Below are positions 36,653 through 45,445 of a DNA stretch of 64,000 nt, in pieces (position 1 is the stretch's first letter; each line of letters starts with the position of its first letter). The DNA lies in the NCBI RefSeq assembly GCF_018336975.1, contig NZ_CP025572.1:508221-572220 (forward strand), written 5' to 3'. The position numbers and the translations under genes were made by a program. A model generated the notes under the pieces. It saw nothing but the letters and a program-made list of their open reading frames with translations. It was not told the DNA's origin and searched no databases. The stretch comes from Marinomonas sp. CT5. Lineage in GTDB: Bacteria > Pseudomonadota > Gammaproteobacteria > Pseudomonadales > Marinomonadaceae.

Positions 36653-37498
36653 ATGCATATTCAAACACCTTTAACTCAAAGTTATACGCCATTCCAACCG
36701 ACGTTGACTGCTCAAGGTATGTCCCATTTCGGTTTATCTGTAGATATGCAGCGCCCAATTCTTGCATTGTCGAACTCTATCTTGGCTTTTCTTCAAGTAA
36801 GGGTTGAGCAACCAACTCCCTACTCAATGATTCCTGATGGAACAAATGTTCTGCTTTTTTCTCCACTTCGTGGTTGGGTTGGGGGAACTCGTTTATCTAT
36901 TTTGGAAGTTCAACTCATAGAGCCGGGTGATTATTTTGGGGTCTGGTTTGCACCGGGTTCGCTAAGACAGTTTTTTGATGTCGACCTATTGGAGATTACA
37001 CAATCGCTTGTTGGAGATGACTTTTTATCGCACCGAGAGTTTGTCTATTTGAGCGAGCGATTATACGAAAAGGAAACTTTTTCAGAACGAGTTGTTTTAT
37101 GTGAGTCTCTTTTTTTAAAGTCGTTATTCCAGCAACCTCCACCAGCATTAAGTCACGCATTAACGCTTATTTATCAAAGTTTAGGTAGTATTAGTGTGAC
37201 AACTTTGGCTCAGTCAGTTGGATTAAGTCGGCGGCATCTAAATCGATTATTTTCACTGCATACGGGTTTATCAACGAAGTCATTCTCACAGCTCATACGT
37301 TCTCAAAGCTTACTAAGTTGTTGTTATAAAAAGAATGTATCGATTTTTCATTGTGGATTAGATCTGGGTTTCTACGACCAGTCTCATATTTTGAGATCTT
37401 TGAATCAGCATGATTTATCGTCATTGTCGTTACAAACTCAGCAATTCATGTCCGCTTTTTACAAGCCCCATCAAAAGGAACGCAACATACTCTTCTGA
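36653..37498 (+). CDS. AraC-family transcriptional regulator
   Basis: A 281-residue regulator. The C-terminal DNA-binding domain has two helix-turn-helix units: ISVTTLAQSVGLSRRHLNRLFSLHTGLS (about residues 180-207) and GLDLGFYDQSHILRSLNQH, though the second is diverged from the usual AraC signature. The N-terminal 150 residues have no clear family. It is only 17 bp before a fabA-like gene in the same direction, so it may control that gene or be co-transcribed with it. Confidence 0.78.
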   Translation: MHIQTPLTQSYTPFQPTLTAQGMSHFGLSVDMQRPILALSNSILAFLQVRVEQPTPYSMIPDGTNVLLFSPLRGWVGGTRLSILEVQLIEPGDYFGVWFAPGSLRQFFDVDLLEITQSLVGDDFLSHREFVYLSERLYEKETFSERVVLCESLFLKSLFQQPPPALSHALTLIYQSLGSISVTTLAQSVGLSRRHLNRLFSLHTGLSTKSFSQLIRSQSLLSCCYKKNVSIFHCGLDLGFYDQSHILRSLNQHDLSSLSLQTQQFMSAFYKPHQKERNILF

Positions 37499-37515
37499 AA
37501 TAGAAGGAGATGATG

Positions 37516-38001
37516 ATGTTTTCGAATACTGACATATTAGCAATGTCTGAAGGTAAATTTTTTGGTGAGGGAAACGCTCAGCTGCCGAGCGGACCAATGT
37601 TAATGATCGATGAAATTACTCAAATTGATTCATCTGGCGGGTCTTATAATAAAGGTTTATTGGAAGCGCGATTTAGTATTCGACCTGAGCATTGGTTTTT
37701 TGACTGTCACTTCAAAGGTGATCCTGTAATGCCTGGCTGTTTAGGTTTGGATGCTCTTTGGCAATTGTTAGGTGTATTTCTTGGCTGGTCTGGCTTGCCG
37801 GGAAAGGGTCGTGCTTTAGGCGTTGGTAAAGTTCGCTTCACAGGTCAAATTTATCCAACAGCTTCATTTATCGAATATAAAATTCATATTAAACGAGTTA
37901 AAAAAGCCCCTTTAGGAATGGGAATTGCTGATGGCTACGTATTACTAGGTGGCGATATTATTTACGAAGCACATGATTTAAAAGTTGGTTTGATCCGCTG
38001 A
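37516..38001 (+). CDS. fabA: 3-hydroxydecanoyl-ACP dehydratase/isomerase FabA
   Basis: A 161-residue hotdog-fold enzyme. AAGGAG lies 6 nt before ATG 37516; ATGs at 37510 and 37513 are too close. The catalytic His is in WFFDCHFKGDPVMPGCLGLD, with the catalytic Asp in GLDALWQL, as in E. coli FabA. KVRFTGQIYP is also conserved. It makes the cis-3 double bond for unsaturated fatty acids. Unlike the usual fabA-fabB arrangement no fabB follows; the next gene is convergent. It could be the sole FabA or a second copy. Confidence 0.9.
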   Translation: MFSNTDILAMSEGKFFGEGNAQLPSGPMLMIDEITQIDSSGGSYNKGLLEARFSIRPEHWFFDCHFKGDPVMPGCLGLDALWQLLGVFLGWSGLPGKGRALGVGKVRFTGQIYPTASFIEYKIHIKRVKKAPLGMGIADGYVLLGGDIIYEAHDLKVGLIR

Positions 38002-38008
38002 ATCAAGA

Positions 38009-40414
38009 TTAAAGCTTTGTTTCTGTTTCTTTGAGAAGCTTGGGCGTCAGCTTGATACTCGCAACAACTTGGCCGAAGTCCTCTGGATCTCGTTGGATGG
38101 TGAAGCCTAGGTGACGACAGAAGTCGATCATGCGTTTGTTTTCGGCCAAGACGATGCCTTTCATTACTCGAATGCCTTTGTCTGCGGCGACTTGCATGAG
38201 TCGGCGCATGAGGTAGGACGCCAATCCTAGCCCTTGGAACTCATCTCCAAGTACCACGGCGAATTCACAACTTTGGTCATCAAAGTTGTCGATGTAGCGG
38301 GCAGTACCGATCAACACATCGTGTCCATCTCGTTGAATCACAGCAAGCAGTGCCATTTCGCGGTCATAGTCGATATGCGAGAGGCTGGCGAGCATGCGCG
38401 GTGTCAGCTCTTCGATGTTGGAGATAAAACGAAAGTAGCGCGTTTCATGGGACATGCTGCGCACAAAATCGGCCAAAATTCCTGAATCTCTCGGTAAAAC
38501 GGGTCTAACGGTGGCGATCTCGTCATTCTTTAATGCCCGCTCTGATACCCACTGTCTTGGGTAAGGGTGAATGGCGAGATGTTCATAGCGGCGCCAATTC
38601 TTGCAAACCCTAAGCTGGGCTGTGACATCCGCGTACACACTGCCGCTGTCGTGTAGCCTCACATCGGCCAATTCTAGGGTTTCTATCTCAGGTAATTCAC
38701 ACACCATGGTGGATAAGTTGCGCAGTAAACTTTCTAACTCAAACGACTCTTCGCCAGGAAAGGCACGCTGAATAAGGTCTTTGGCCAGAATGGTGTTTAA
38801 TGGCGGTAGAGCAACAGCTTCCGCGTGTTTATGTTGTTGCACCCCCTCAAGGGACAAGCCAATGGCAGGACCAAATACCTTGTCCTGAAAAACGCGTAAA
38901 TGAATGGGCGCAGACAATAGATTTGATGCTTGTCGACGTGTGATTAAGCGAATATGGAAGAGCTCAAAAATATCGCGTAAGGCGTCCGCATGAGGTGTTT
39001 TTTCACCCTGCTTAAACAGCTGATTCAGTGTGTTGGTGGCCTCAGAAACATCAATTTTAAAGCGAAAGGCGTGGCTATCGGGGGACTGTTTCGCGAGTAA
39101 TTGATTGCGTTGGAATTGCACCAAGAATTGAAAGCCTTCAATGGCGGTTTCTGGGGTTCTAAAGGTTGGAATACCGGCTTCATTAATACGAGTACGCATG
39201 GTGGTCATATTGCCACCGCCAAGCAAACACACCATCACCAGCTTTTTCTGTGTTTTATGTAGCTTGGTAATCAAGTCGAACAAGGAGTCGATGTCGATCA
39301 AGGCCGTTGGGCTGAGCGTCAGTAACACCGCACCACATTCTTCACTTTGTAGAGCATCTTCCGCAAGATTAATAAAGAGATCCGTCGCGCTGCTGGCCCA
39401 AACGGTAGTGACAGGGCCAATACCTCCTCGACCCGCCATGGTGGCTTCTAATCGGTCGTGCAGTTCGTCTTGTGGTGTCAGTAAGTCAATGCCAAGCTCC
39501 ATGGCACGTTGCGCGGCCAGTTCGCCAGGGCCAGCACCGTTACCAATAATGAGTAACGAACCCTCTTTGACCCGACGAGCGTTGGTCATCACCGAAGCGG
39601 CCGCAATCAAATCATTCAGACGTCGACCACGAACTGCCCCCGTTCGGCTGAGTGCGGCGTCGAGTACTCGCTCATCGGCACCAACGGAATGCTCGGTGAC
39701 CACGGCAACAGGTTTGCTTCGTCCTGTGGCGCGTAAGCTGCTGAGAAATCGTGTGGGGCGGCCAATCTTCTGCAAATACATCAAAATGGCCTGACTATCG
39801 AAGTCGGTGGATAAATAATCCAGTACTTGTGATGGCATCACATCGACCGGAGTTCCCATGGCGACCACTTGAGAAAATCCAATGCCTTGCCACGTTGCCC
39901 AGTCGACCAAGGCACTAGCGACGGTGCCTGATTGCGACATCAGAGCCAAGCGCCCCGATAAGGGTTGAGTTAAACCCAGCCAAGCAAATACGCCTTGTTT
40001 CGGGCGGCAAATGCCAAAGCTGTTTGGTCCGAGTAAGCGCACATTGTGTTTGCGAAGAGACTCCACCAAGGATTCTTGGCTGTCTCCCGTCCAAGACAAC
40101 ATAAGTAAAGAGCCAATCCCAGCCGCACCACAATCCGCAATGATGTCTTCCATGGTGACTGGTTTTTCCGTGTTGGAATAAGCACCAACCAATACCGCAA
40201 GATCTGGGCCTTTGGGTAATTCGCTGAGTGTGGTGTAAAGCGGAAATGAGAATTCACCAGCCGGTTGTACGCCGACTAAACTCACAGGGCAGGATTTTGT
40301 CGCATGGGAAAGAGAAGTCAAAAGAGCCAACATTAGAGGATCGTTTGCATCGTCACCGGTGAGTATTACCATAGACTTTGGGGCGAGTAGCGGATGTAAT
40401 GCGTGTTGGCTCAC
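38009..40414 (-). CDS. Pat-like protein acyltransferase (CoA-ligase-like domains plus GNAT)
   Basis: An 801-residue multidomain protein from GTG 40414, which has CAGGAG 8 nt upstream; an ATG at 40474 would add 20 residues but lacks a site. The N-terminus is a CoA-binding Rossmann domain (HALHPLLAPKSMVILTG), then succinyl-CoA-ligase-like domains (MSQSGTVASALVDWA and NGAGPGELAAQRAMELG). The ATP-grasp region is short: it keeps VFGPAIGLSLEG and ALPPLNTILAKDLI but lacks most of the preceding ATP-binding half. The C-terminal GNAT domain starts near residue 620 (VRPVLPRDSGILADFVRSMS; acetyl-CoA loop GDEFQGLGLASYLM). E. coli PatZ has the same layout at about 886 residues and acetylates acetyl-CoA synthetase and other proteins. 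Confidence 0.85.
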   Translation of the reverse strand: MSQHALHPLLAPKSMVILTGDDANDPLMLALLTSLSHATKSCPVSLVGVQPAGEFSFPLYTTLSELPKGPDLAVLVGAYSNTEKPVTMEDIIADCGAAGIGSLLMLSWTGDSQESLVESLRKHNVRLLGPNSFGICRPKQGVFAWLGLTQPLSGRLALMSQSGTVASALVDWATWQGIGFSQVVAMGTPVDVMPSQVLDYLSTDFDSQAILMYLQKIGRPTRFLSSLRATGRSKPVAVVTEHSVGADERVLDAALSRTGAVRGRRLNDLIAAASVMTNARRVKEGSLLIIGNGAGPGELAAQRAMELGIDLLTPQDELHDRLEATMAGRGGIGPVTTVWASSATDLFINLAEDALQSEECGAVLLTLSPTALIDIDSLFDLITKLHKTQKKLVMVCLLGGGNMTTMRTRINEAGIPTFRTPETAIEGFQFLVQFQRNQLLAKQSPDSHAFRFKIDVSEATNTLNQLFKQGEKTPHADALRDIFELFHIRLITRRQASNLLSAPIHLRVFQDKVFGPAIGLSLEGVQQHKHAEAVALPPLNTILAKDLIQRAFPGEESFELESLLRNLSTMVCELPEIETLELADVRLHDSGSVYADVTAQLRVCKNWRRYEHLAIHPYPRQWVSERALKNDEIATVRPVLPRDSGILADFVRSMSHETRYFRFISNIEELTPRMLASLSHIDYDREMALLAVIQRDGHDVLIGTARYIDNFDDQSCEFAVVLGDEFQGLGLASYLMRRLMQVAADKGIRVMKGIVLAENKRMIDFCRHLGFTIQRDPEDFGQVVASIKLTPKLLKETETKL

Positions 40415-40585
40415 AGAGTTTTCTCCTGAGTTCTTGTGTGGCAAGAGTGATATTAAGCACTGTATCACACTCATCTATAGAGCGAATTGTAGACCATGGT
40501 AGGATAGATTGTTTCACTATGTTTGTGGTTTGATATAAGACACAGTGACTGCGAATATCGAAAAATAATAATTCAGAGACCTTCA

Positions 40586-41509
40586 ATGACAACGGCGTAC
40601 ATCACACATTCTTATTGCGATAGGCACAATATGGGAGCCGACCATCCGGAATCTCCTTTGCGTCTTGGTGCCATTCAAAATCGTTTAATCATGGGGCAGT
40701 TGATGGATTTTTTACGCCGCATGGAATCGGATCCCGCAACCCGAGAACACCTGCTTCTTGCCCACGACGAAACTTATGTGGATTCCATTTTTGCCCGAGC
40801 GCCAGAAGAAGGTCATGTGGAATTAGAACCAGAAACCTTGATGATGCCGCATACTTTGGATGCCGCTTTGTACGCCGCAGGCTCAGTCATTAAAGCGGTG
40901 GATCTTGTGATGAAAGGTGAGATGGACAATGCTTTTTGCGCGATTCGTCCACCGGGTCATCATGCGGAATACGACAAAGCCATGGGTTTCTGCTTGTTCA
41001 ATAACATTGCCGTGGGAACCCGCTATGCCATTGAACAATATGGTCTAGAGCGTGTCGCTATCGTCGATTTCGATGTGCACCATGGCAATGGCACAGAAGA
41101 TATTTTTAAAACCGACTCAAAAGTATTGTATGCCTCCAGCTATCAGCATCCGTTTTATCCCTACAGTGACCCGGGTGCGTCTCACGATAATATTCTTCAT
41201 ATGCCGCTGGCAGCAGGATCGGGCAGCGAGGCTTTTCAAAACATCATGACTGAGCAATTATTGCCAGCGCTGGAAGCCTTTAAACCGCAACTTATTATGA
41301 TTTCCGCTGGCTTTGATGCCCACAAAGAAGACCCAATGGGGCAGCTAAGATTAAGCGAGTCTGACTTTACTTGGATTACCGATTTATTGATGGATGTGGC
41401 CGATCGTCATTGCGATGGCAAAGTGGTATCGGTTTTGGAAGGCGGATACAACGTAGACGCGCTAGGTCGTGCGGCGTTTTGTCATGTCAAAAGTTTAATG
41501 AAGCTCTGA
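40586..41509 (+). CDS. histone deacetylase family protein (AcuC/HDAC-like)
   Basis: A 307-residue zinc amidohydrolase from ATG 40586. All active-site motifs are present: RPPGHHAEYDKAMGFCLFNN (tandem His), DFDVHHGNGTEDIF (zinc Asp and His), SAGFDAHKEDPMGQLRL (zinc Asp) and EGGYN (after a Tyr-type position). HDAC-family proteins in bacteria include AcuC, which deacetylates acetyl-CoA synthetase, and acetylpolyamine amidohydrolases. It is divergent from the Pat-like acyltransferase with 171 bp between starts. That layout favours a protein-lysine acetylation/deacetylation pair (inference). Confidence 0.9.
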   Translation: MTTAYITHSYCDRHNMGADHPESPLRLGAIQNRLIMGQLMDFLRRMESDPATREHLLLAHDETYVDSIFARAPEEGHVELEPETLMMPHTLDAALYAAGSVIKAVDLVMKGEMDNAFCAIRPPGHHAEYDKAMGFCLFNNIAVGTRYAIEQYGLERVAIVDFDVHHGNGTEDIFKTDSKVLYASSYQHPFYPYSDPGASHDNILHMPLAAGSGSEAFQNIMTEQLLPALEAFKPQLIMISAGFDAHKEDPMGQLRLSESDFTWITDLLMDVADRHCDGKVVSVLEGGYNVDALGRAAFCHVKSLMKL

Positions 41510-41531
41510 AATGCGACATTGAGCTTTAACA

Positions 41532-42188
41532 TTAAGCCAAAAGTGATTTACCAATCTGATGATTGAATTCAGATAAACTTCTAAGTTTGTATGACGCGAG
41601 GTCAAATTTTTCATGATCATATTCGTCAGTATGCGGCACCGCTATAGGCTTTATTCCAGCTGCTAATGCGGCTTTGACCCCGCCGAGAGAATCTTCAAAA
41701 GCAATACATTGATGAGCTTCAATACCAAGTTTTTCCAGTGTTAGTTGGTAAACATCAGGAGCGGGTTTGCCCTTGGTTACTTCCTCTGCTGAGCTGTAGG
41801 CCATAAAATAGTCCGCAATATTAAGGCGTTGCAATACGCTGGGTATAATGTCTTTTGGTGAGTTGGTGGCAAGGCCAATTTTTACTTTGGCTTCTTGTAA
41901 TGAGTTGAGTAGGTTGTGAACGCCATGCATGGCTTGCCCTTGAGTCTCGATCAAATATTTGACTCGCTCAACGACACGATTCTCGACTTCCTCAAGAGAA
42001 GCATCTTTCCAAGGCTGTTTTGCAAACCAAAATTCAGTAACTTCCCTTGTTGTCATTGCAGCGGTAAGCGCAGTTAAATCTTCGGTCACGTTTACACCTA
42101 CAGACGAAAATACATCAAACTCCGCTTGTTTCCAGAAGGGTTCGGAATCAATCAGTAATCCATCCATGTCAAAAATGACTGCCTGCAT
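41532..42188 (-). CDS. HAD-IA family phosphatase (YniC-like)
   Basis: A 218-residue hydrolase. Motif I is IFDMDGLLIDSEPFWK (nucleophile Asp), motif II is the Thr/Asn region in GLATNSPKD, motif III Lys is in EVTKGKPAPDVY and motif IV is AFEDSLGGVKAALAAG. It resembles 2-deoxyglucose-6-phosphatase/hexitol phosphatase YniC. It removes phosphate from a sugar phosphate; the exact substrate is unknown. It is convergent with the HDAC gene, 22 bp between stops, and 53 bp upstream of the TRAP large permease, whose stop lies at 42242 on the same strand. Confidence 0.85.
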   Translation of the reverse strand: MQAVIFDMDGLLIDSEPFWKQAEFDVFSSVGVNVTEDLTALTAAMTTREVTEFWFAKQPWKDASLEEVENRVVERVKYLIETQGQAMHGVHNLLNSLQEAKVKIGLATNSPKDIIPSVLQRLNIADYFMAYSSAEEVTKGKPAPDVYQLTLEKLGIEAHQCIAFEDSLGGVKAALAAGIKPIAVPHTDEYDHEKFDLASYKLRSLSEFNHQIGKSLLA

Positions 42189-42241
42189 AATCGTCTGTTT
42201 CTCTGTTTGTTGATTAATGCTTTATTTAACATGGATAGGCT

Positions 42242-43546
42242 CTAATTTGAAAGCGCTGTTGGTAACCACAAGGCGATGTCTGGTACTAAGCAAAGTATTA
42301 ATGCCGCTAGGCACATCAGTACAAAGAATGGAAAAGCGGCTTTTGCGACTTGTCCTATCTTTTCCCCAGTAAGGCCTTGAAGCACAAAGAGGTTAAAACC
42401 AACCGGTGGCGTTATTTGCCCAAGTTCTATGAGTATTACAAGAAATACACCAAACCAAATAGGATCAAAGCCAGCTTGGATGACGATTGGTAAGGTAATG
42501 GGTAGGCTCATTACGGTGATAGAAATACCATCTAGAAATAAGCCGAGTATGACGTAAAACACCGCCAGCGCTAACAGTAAAAATGCTGGAGTAAGATCCA
42601 AACTGGCGATATAGCTTGCTAGCTCAGAAGGCAAATGTAGGAAGCCCATCGCGGTCGACAAAAGTGCCGCTGATACCAATATGCTGCAGACCATGGTTGA
42701 ACTCAACAAGGTAGCAATCATCGCCTCTTGGATCATTTTGAATGACAACTGACGTTCTTTTATCAAGATAATAAGAGTGGCGAACACTCCGACCGCCGCC
42801 GCTTCAGATGGTGTTGCGATACCTGTATAAATAGCGCCCATAACGATAACGATCAAGGAGATAACGGGTAACAGCAATACCAAACTTTCCAGTTTACTGG
42901 CTGTGTGGGATTGCTCTGGTGGACATAAGGAAGGGTTTAAAATGGCTCTTAGTACGATGTAGCCAGAGTAAAGTGCGGCAATCAAAATGCCAGGTAAAAT
43001 GCCTGCCATGAAGAGTTTACTAATCGATACTTCGGACTGAATGCCATAAACGATCATCACTAAGGAGGGTGGAATTAACAACCCAAGACTGCCTGCTCCC
43101 GCCAAGGAGCCTACAGACAGTTTTCTATCATAACCCCGTTTTTTGAGCTCAGTTGTGGTGATCTTTCCAACGGTTGCGGTTGTGGCGGCACTGGAGCCAC
43201 TGACCGCGGCAAACATCGCACAACCAAATACATTGGTATGTAGAATGCCGCCAGGAATTTTTTTCGCCCAAGGCTCTAACCCTCTAAACAAACGATCTGA
43301 GATATCGGAGCGAAATATCAGCTCACCCATAAGGATGAAAAGCGGAATGGCGGATAGCTCCCATGAGTTGGCGGACCGAAACAGAATACGGCTGAGTATG
43401 GCGCCAGCGCGATCCAAACTTACATCACCAATGAAAATAAGCGACAACAAGGCAACAATGGCTAGGCCGGAAAATACCCAAACTCCAAGTCCAAGTACTA
43501 AGAGAATGAGAGTAATGACACCTACGGCTGATAATACAATTTCCAT
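42242..43546 (-). CDS. dctM: TRAP transporter large permease DctM (system 1)
   Basis: A 434-residue inner-membrane subunit from ATG 43546, 1 bp after the small-permease stop. About twelve helices are visible, with GSSAATTATVGKITTTELKKRG (DctM signature, about residues 95-116), GSLGLLIPPSLVMIVYG and ELGQITPPVGFNLFVLQG near the C-terminus. It couples substrate entry to a sodium gradient. Length matches the family. Confidence 0.93.
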   Translation of the reverse strand: MEIVLSAVGVITLILLVLGLGVWVFSGLAIVALLSLIFIGDVSLDRAGAILSRILFRSANSWELSAIPLFILMGELIFRSDISDRLFRGLEPWAKKIPGGILHTNVFGCAMFAAVSGSSAATTATVGKITTTELKKRGYDRKLSVGSLAGAGSLGLLIPPSLVMIVYGIQSEVSISKLFMAGILPGILIAALYSGYIVLRAILNPSLCPPEQSHTASKLESLVLLLPVISLIVIVMGAIYTGIATPSEAAAVGVFATLIILIKERQLSFKMIQEAMIATLLSSTMVCSILVSAALLSTAMGFLHLPSELASYIASLDLTPAFLLLALAVFYVILGLFLDGISITVMSLPITLPIVIQAGFDPIWFGVFLVILIELGQITPPVGFNLFVLQGLTGEKIGQVAKAAFPFFVLMCLAALILCLVPDIALWLPTALSN

Positions 43547-43547
43547 C

Positions 43548-44060
43548 TTATTTGTTTGTCTCGATGTGGGGAACTTTATGGGTAGAAATAAGGACAAGTG
43601 TTCTGACAAAGAGTGTTAAGCACAAAAGACTTAAGCCAACCAATACCATGCCCTCAGGGATCCATAATGGTGTTTCTGCAATGGATTCACTGGTGATATT
43701 ACGTTTGAAGCTTCTGGCCACATTGATGTACCAGTAGTATAAAATCCATGAAAAAAGAGCCAAGGAAACAAGGGAAATAACAGACTCTAGTAACCAATGA
43801 TAGCGCTCAGGAAGTCGGTCACTGAGTATATTAACTTTAATCAATCCATCGCGCTCTAAGCTATAACCTAAACCAAGAAAAGTGATGGTGGCGATAGCGT
43901 AACCGACAAATTCATCGAGAACATAGGTTGAGGTGCCGAATAAGCGTAAGACAATCTCTAGTAATATATGGCACAGCAGGTAGGCGATTAATAGCATTGC
44001 CAAAGCACCAGACAGCTGGTTAAGCCGTCTGGATATCCCTGATAATAAATGAACTATCAT
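43548..44060 (-). CDS. dctQ: TRAP transporter small permease DctQ (system 1)
   Basis: A 170-residue subunit with four membrane helices. The DctQ layout is visible: EIVLRLFGTSTYVLDEFVGYAI in the second helix region, LGLGYSLERDGLIKVNILSDRLP in the middle loop and the SIAETPLWIPEGMVLVGLSLL end. It starts in a 4-bp overlap with the binding-protein stop and docks DctP onto DctM. Confidence 0.9.
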   Translation of the reverse strand: MIVHLLSGISRRLNQLSGALAMLLIAYLLCHILLEIVLRLFGTSTYVLDEFVGYAIATITFLGLGYSLERDGLIKVNILSDRLPERYHWLLESVISLVSLALFSWILYYWYINVARSFKRNITSESIAETPLWIPEGMVLVGLSLLCLTLFVRTLVLISTHKVPHIETNK

Positions 44061-45037
44061 TTACTTTTCTCAAAATCCGCCATGATATCGCTACCGGATT
44101 TCCCCGTATCGTCTAACCACTCTTTTAAAGAAGGTTTTGCCGATTCCTGAAGCCAATTGATGAAAGACTTAGGTAGGTTTTGATGAATAGTAACGTTATG
44201 CGCAACTAATTCTTTGTAGTTGTCAGCGACACGAGTTCTTACCGTTTGCCAATTGTGCTTATCCGTTAATGCAGCGGCTTTTAGTATGGCGCTTTGTTCT
44301 TCTGTGGATAGGTCATCAAATACCTCTTTGTTCATATGCACCATGTTAAGAGGAATGGCGTATTGGATGGCGCTGTAGTTATCGAGGTGTTCCCAGAATT
44401 TACCACTTGCTCCTGCATCTGCTGAAGTGAGAACGGCTTTAATTCCACCTGTAGAGAGTTGAGGAACAACATCCCCCCAAGACAGTTTAATCGGTTCTGC
44501 GCCTGCTTCACGTAGGGTTAATGTGCCATTTTTGTCATAGGTACGAATTTTTAAATTAGCCAATTCAGCTTTGGTAGTAACTGGTTTTTGTGACCAAATG
44601 CCGCTTGCTGGCCAAGGGGAAGCATAAAGCAGAATTTGTCCATTTTGGGCAAAGACTTTTTGGTAATAGGGTTTGGCTATTTGATAAAGTTTTTCGGCTT
44701 GATCTTCATTTTCAACGATAAAAGGTAATGAAGACAGTAAAAATATAGGGTCTATGCCGGCAATACTACCAGCTAAGGTATCGGCGATTTGAATCGCATT
44801 GTCGGCAACAGCGTAAAAATTGTCAGCGGATTTAAAGCCAAGAGATCCACCTGTATGAAGCGTAATATCTATGTCGCCTTTGCTCAGTTTCGTTACTTGA
44901 TCAATAAAATATTTGTCCCCTTCGGCATGAATCGATGTCGCATTATATTCATTAGAGAAATCAAACTTCGCGGCAGATAAAGCAAATGGAGCTTGGATCA
45001 AAGCGACAGAAACTAATAATAAACTTGGATAGCGCAT
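44057..45037 (-). CDS. dctP: TRAP transporter substrate-binding protein DctP (system 1)
   Basis: A 326-residue periplasmic protein with a signal peptide (about residues 1-22, ending LSA). The TRAP fold is shown by ITLHTGGSLGFKSADN, IRTYDKNGTLTLREAGAEPI and a conserved Arg in LKIRTY that ion-pairs with a carboxylate. NMVHMNKEVFDDLSTEEQSAIL is also typical. The ligand is therefore probably an organic acid. Unlike the second TRAP system and the ABC systems here, its stop codon overlaps the next gene and no hairpin intervenes. Confidence 0.92.
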   Translation of the reverse strand: MRYPSLLLVSVALIQAPFALSAAKFDFSNEYNATSIHAEGDKYFIDQVTKLSKGDIDITLHTGGSLGFKSADNFYAVADNAIQIADTLAGSIAGIDPIFLLSSLPFIVENEDQAEKLYQIAKPYYQKVFAQNGQILLYASPWPASGIWSQKPVTTKAELANLKIRTYDKNGTLTLREAGAEPIKLSWGDVVPQLSTGGIKAVLTSADAGASGKFWEHLDNYSAIQYAIPLNMVHMNKEVFDDLSTEEQSAILKAAALTDKHNWQTVRTRVADNYKELVAHNVTIHQNLPKSFINWLQESAKPSLKEWLDDTGKSGSDIMADFEKSK

Positions 45038-45228
45038 ACGACTCTTTCCTTCAACGGTTGGGGTCTATCGACTCTAGACCGCTTGTCTTTTACTTATGTT
45101 ACTTATTGCGGCGAAAGGATGACGCAATGCGACAATTCTCACACGTTTGAGGCTGAGTTGGTTTAATTAAGTAATGACTATCTACCTCCTTTTTTAAATA
45201 CCTCTCATCACCTTTACACTCCGTTTGT

Positions 45229-45261
45229 CGTATGGAGTCAGCGCAATGACGTATGGAGTCA
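45229..45261. promoter_or_regulatory. 21-bp-phased direct repeats, candidate AraC-type operator
   Basis: CGTATGGAGTCA occurs at 45229-45240 and again at 45250-45261. The 21-bp period equals two helical turns, the arrangement AraC-family dimers use. The GlxA-type regulator at 48341 is the nearest candidate. Binding is inference. Confidence 0.5.
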
Positions 45262-45301
45262 TCTTGCCTTTTAGACTGCCTTTACTATGAAAATGATTAA
45301 G

Positions 45302-45397
45302 TTATTTATAAGTAATTCTTAGCTCATCTATTCTATCTTCATTTCCAATATTATCGAGATAAAGAGGTATGAAGTCTGAAATTATTTATAAGTAATT
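45302..45397. repeat. 16-bp direct repeat upstream of the second TRAP operon
   Basis: TTATTTATAAGTAATT occurs at 45302-45317 and 45382-45397, 80 bp apart. Each copy is itself an imperfect palindrome (TTA-n-TTATAA-n-TAA), so it could be a pair of operator sites; the second ends 48 bp before the binding-protein start. Confidence 0.6.
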
Positions 45398-45445
45398 TAT
45401 TAATCCATTTTTTATCTTTTTAACATTTAATGAGAAAGGGAAAAT

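Larger units (their letters stand above)
45038..45445. other. divergent control region between two TRAP operons
   Basis: A gap of about 400 bp with promoters implied in both directions. It holds phased direct repeats (45229-45261), a 16-bp A/T-rich direct repeat (45302-45397) and, near 45121, the sequence GACGCAATGCGACAA. No RNA gene is seen. Confidence 0.6.

Noticed and set aside
39141..39794. Plus-strand ORF of 217 codons
   Set aside because: Antisense shadow of the Pat-like gene; serine- and arginine-rich low-information product with no start signal.
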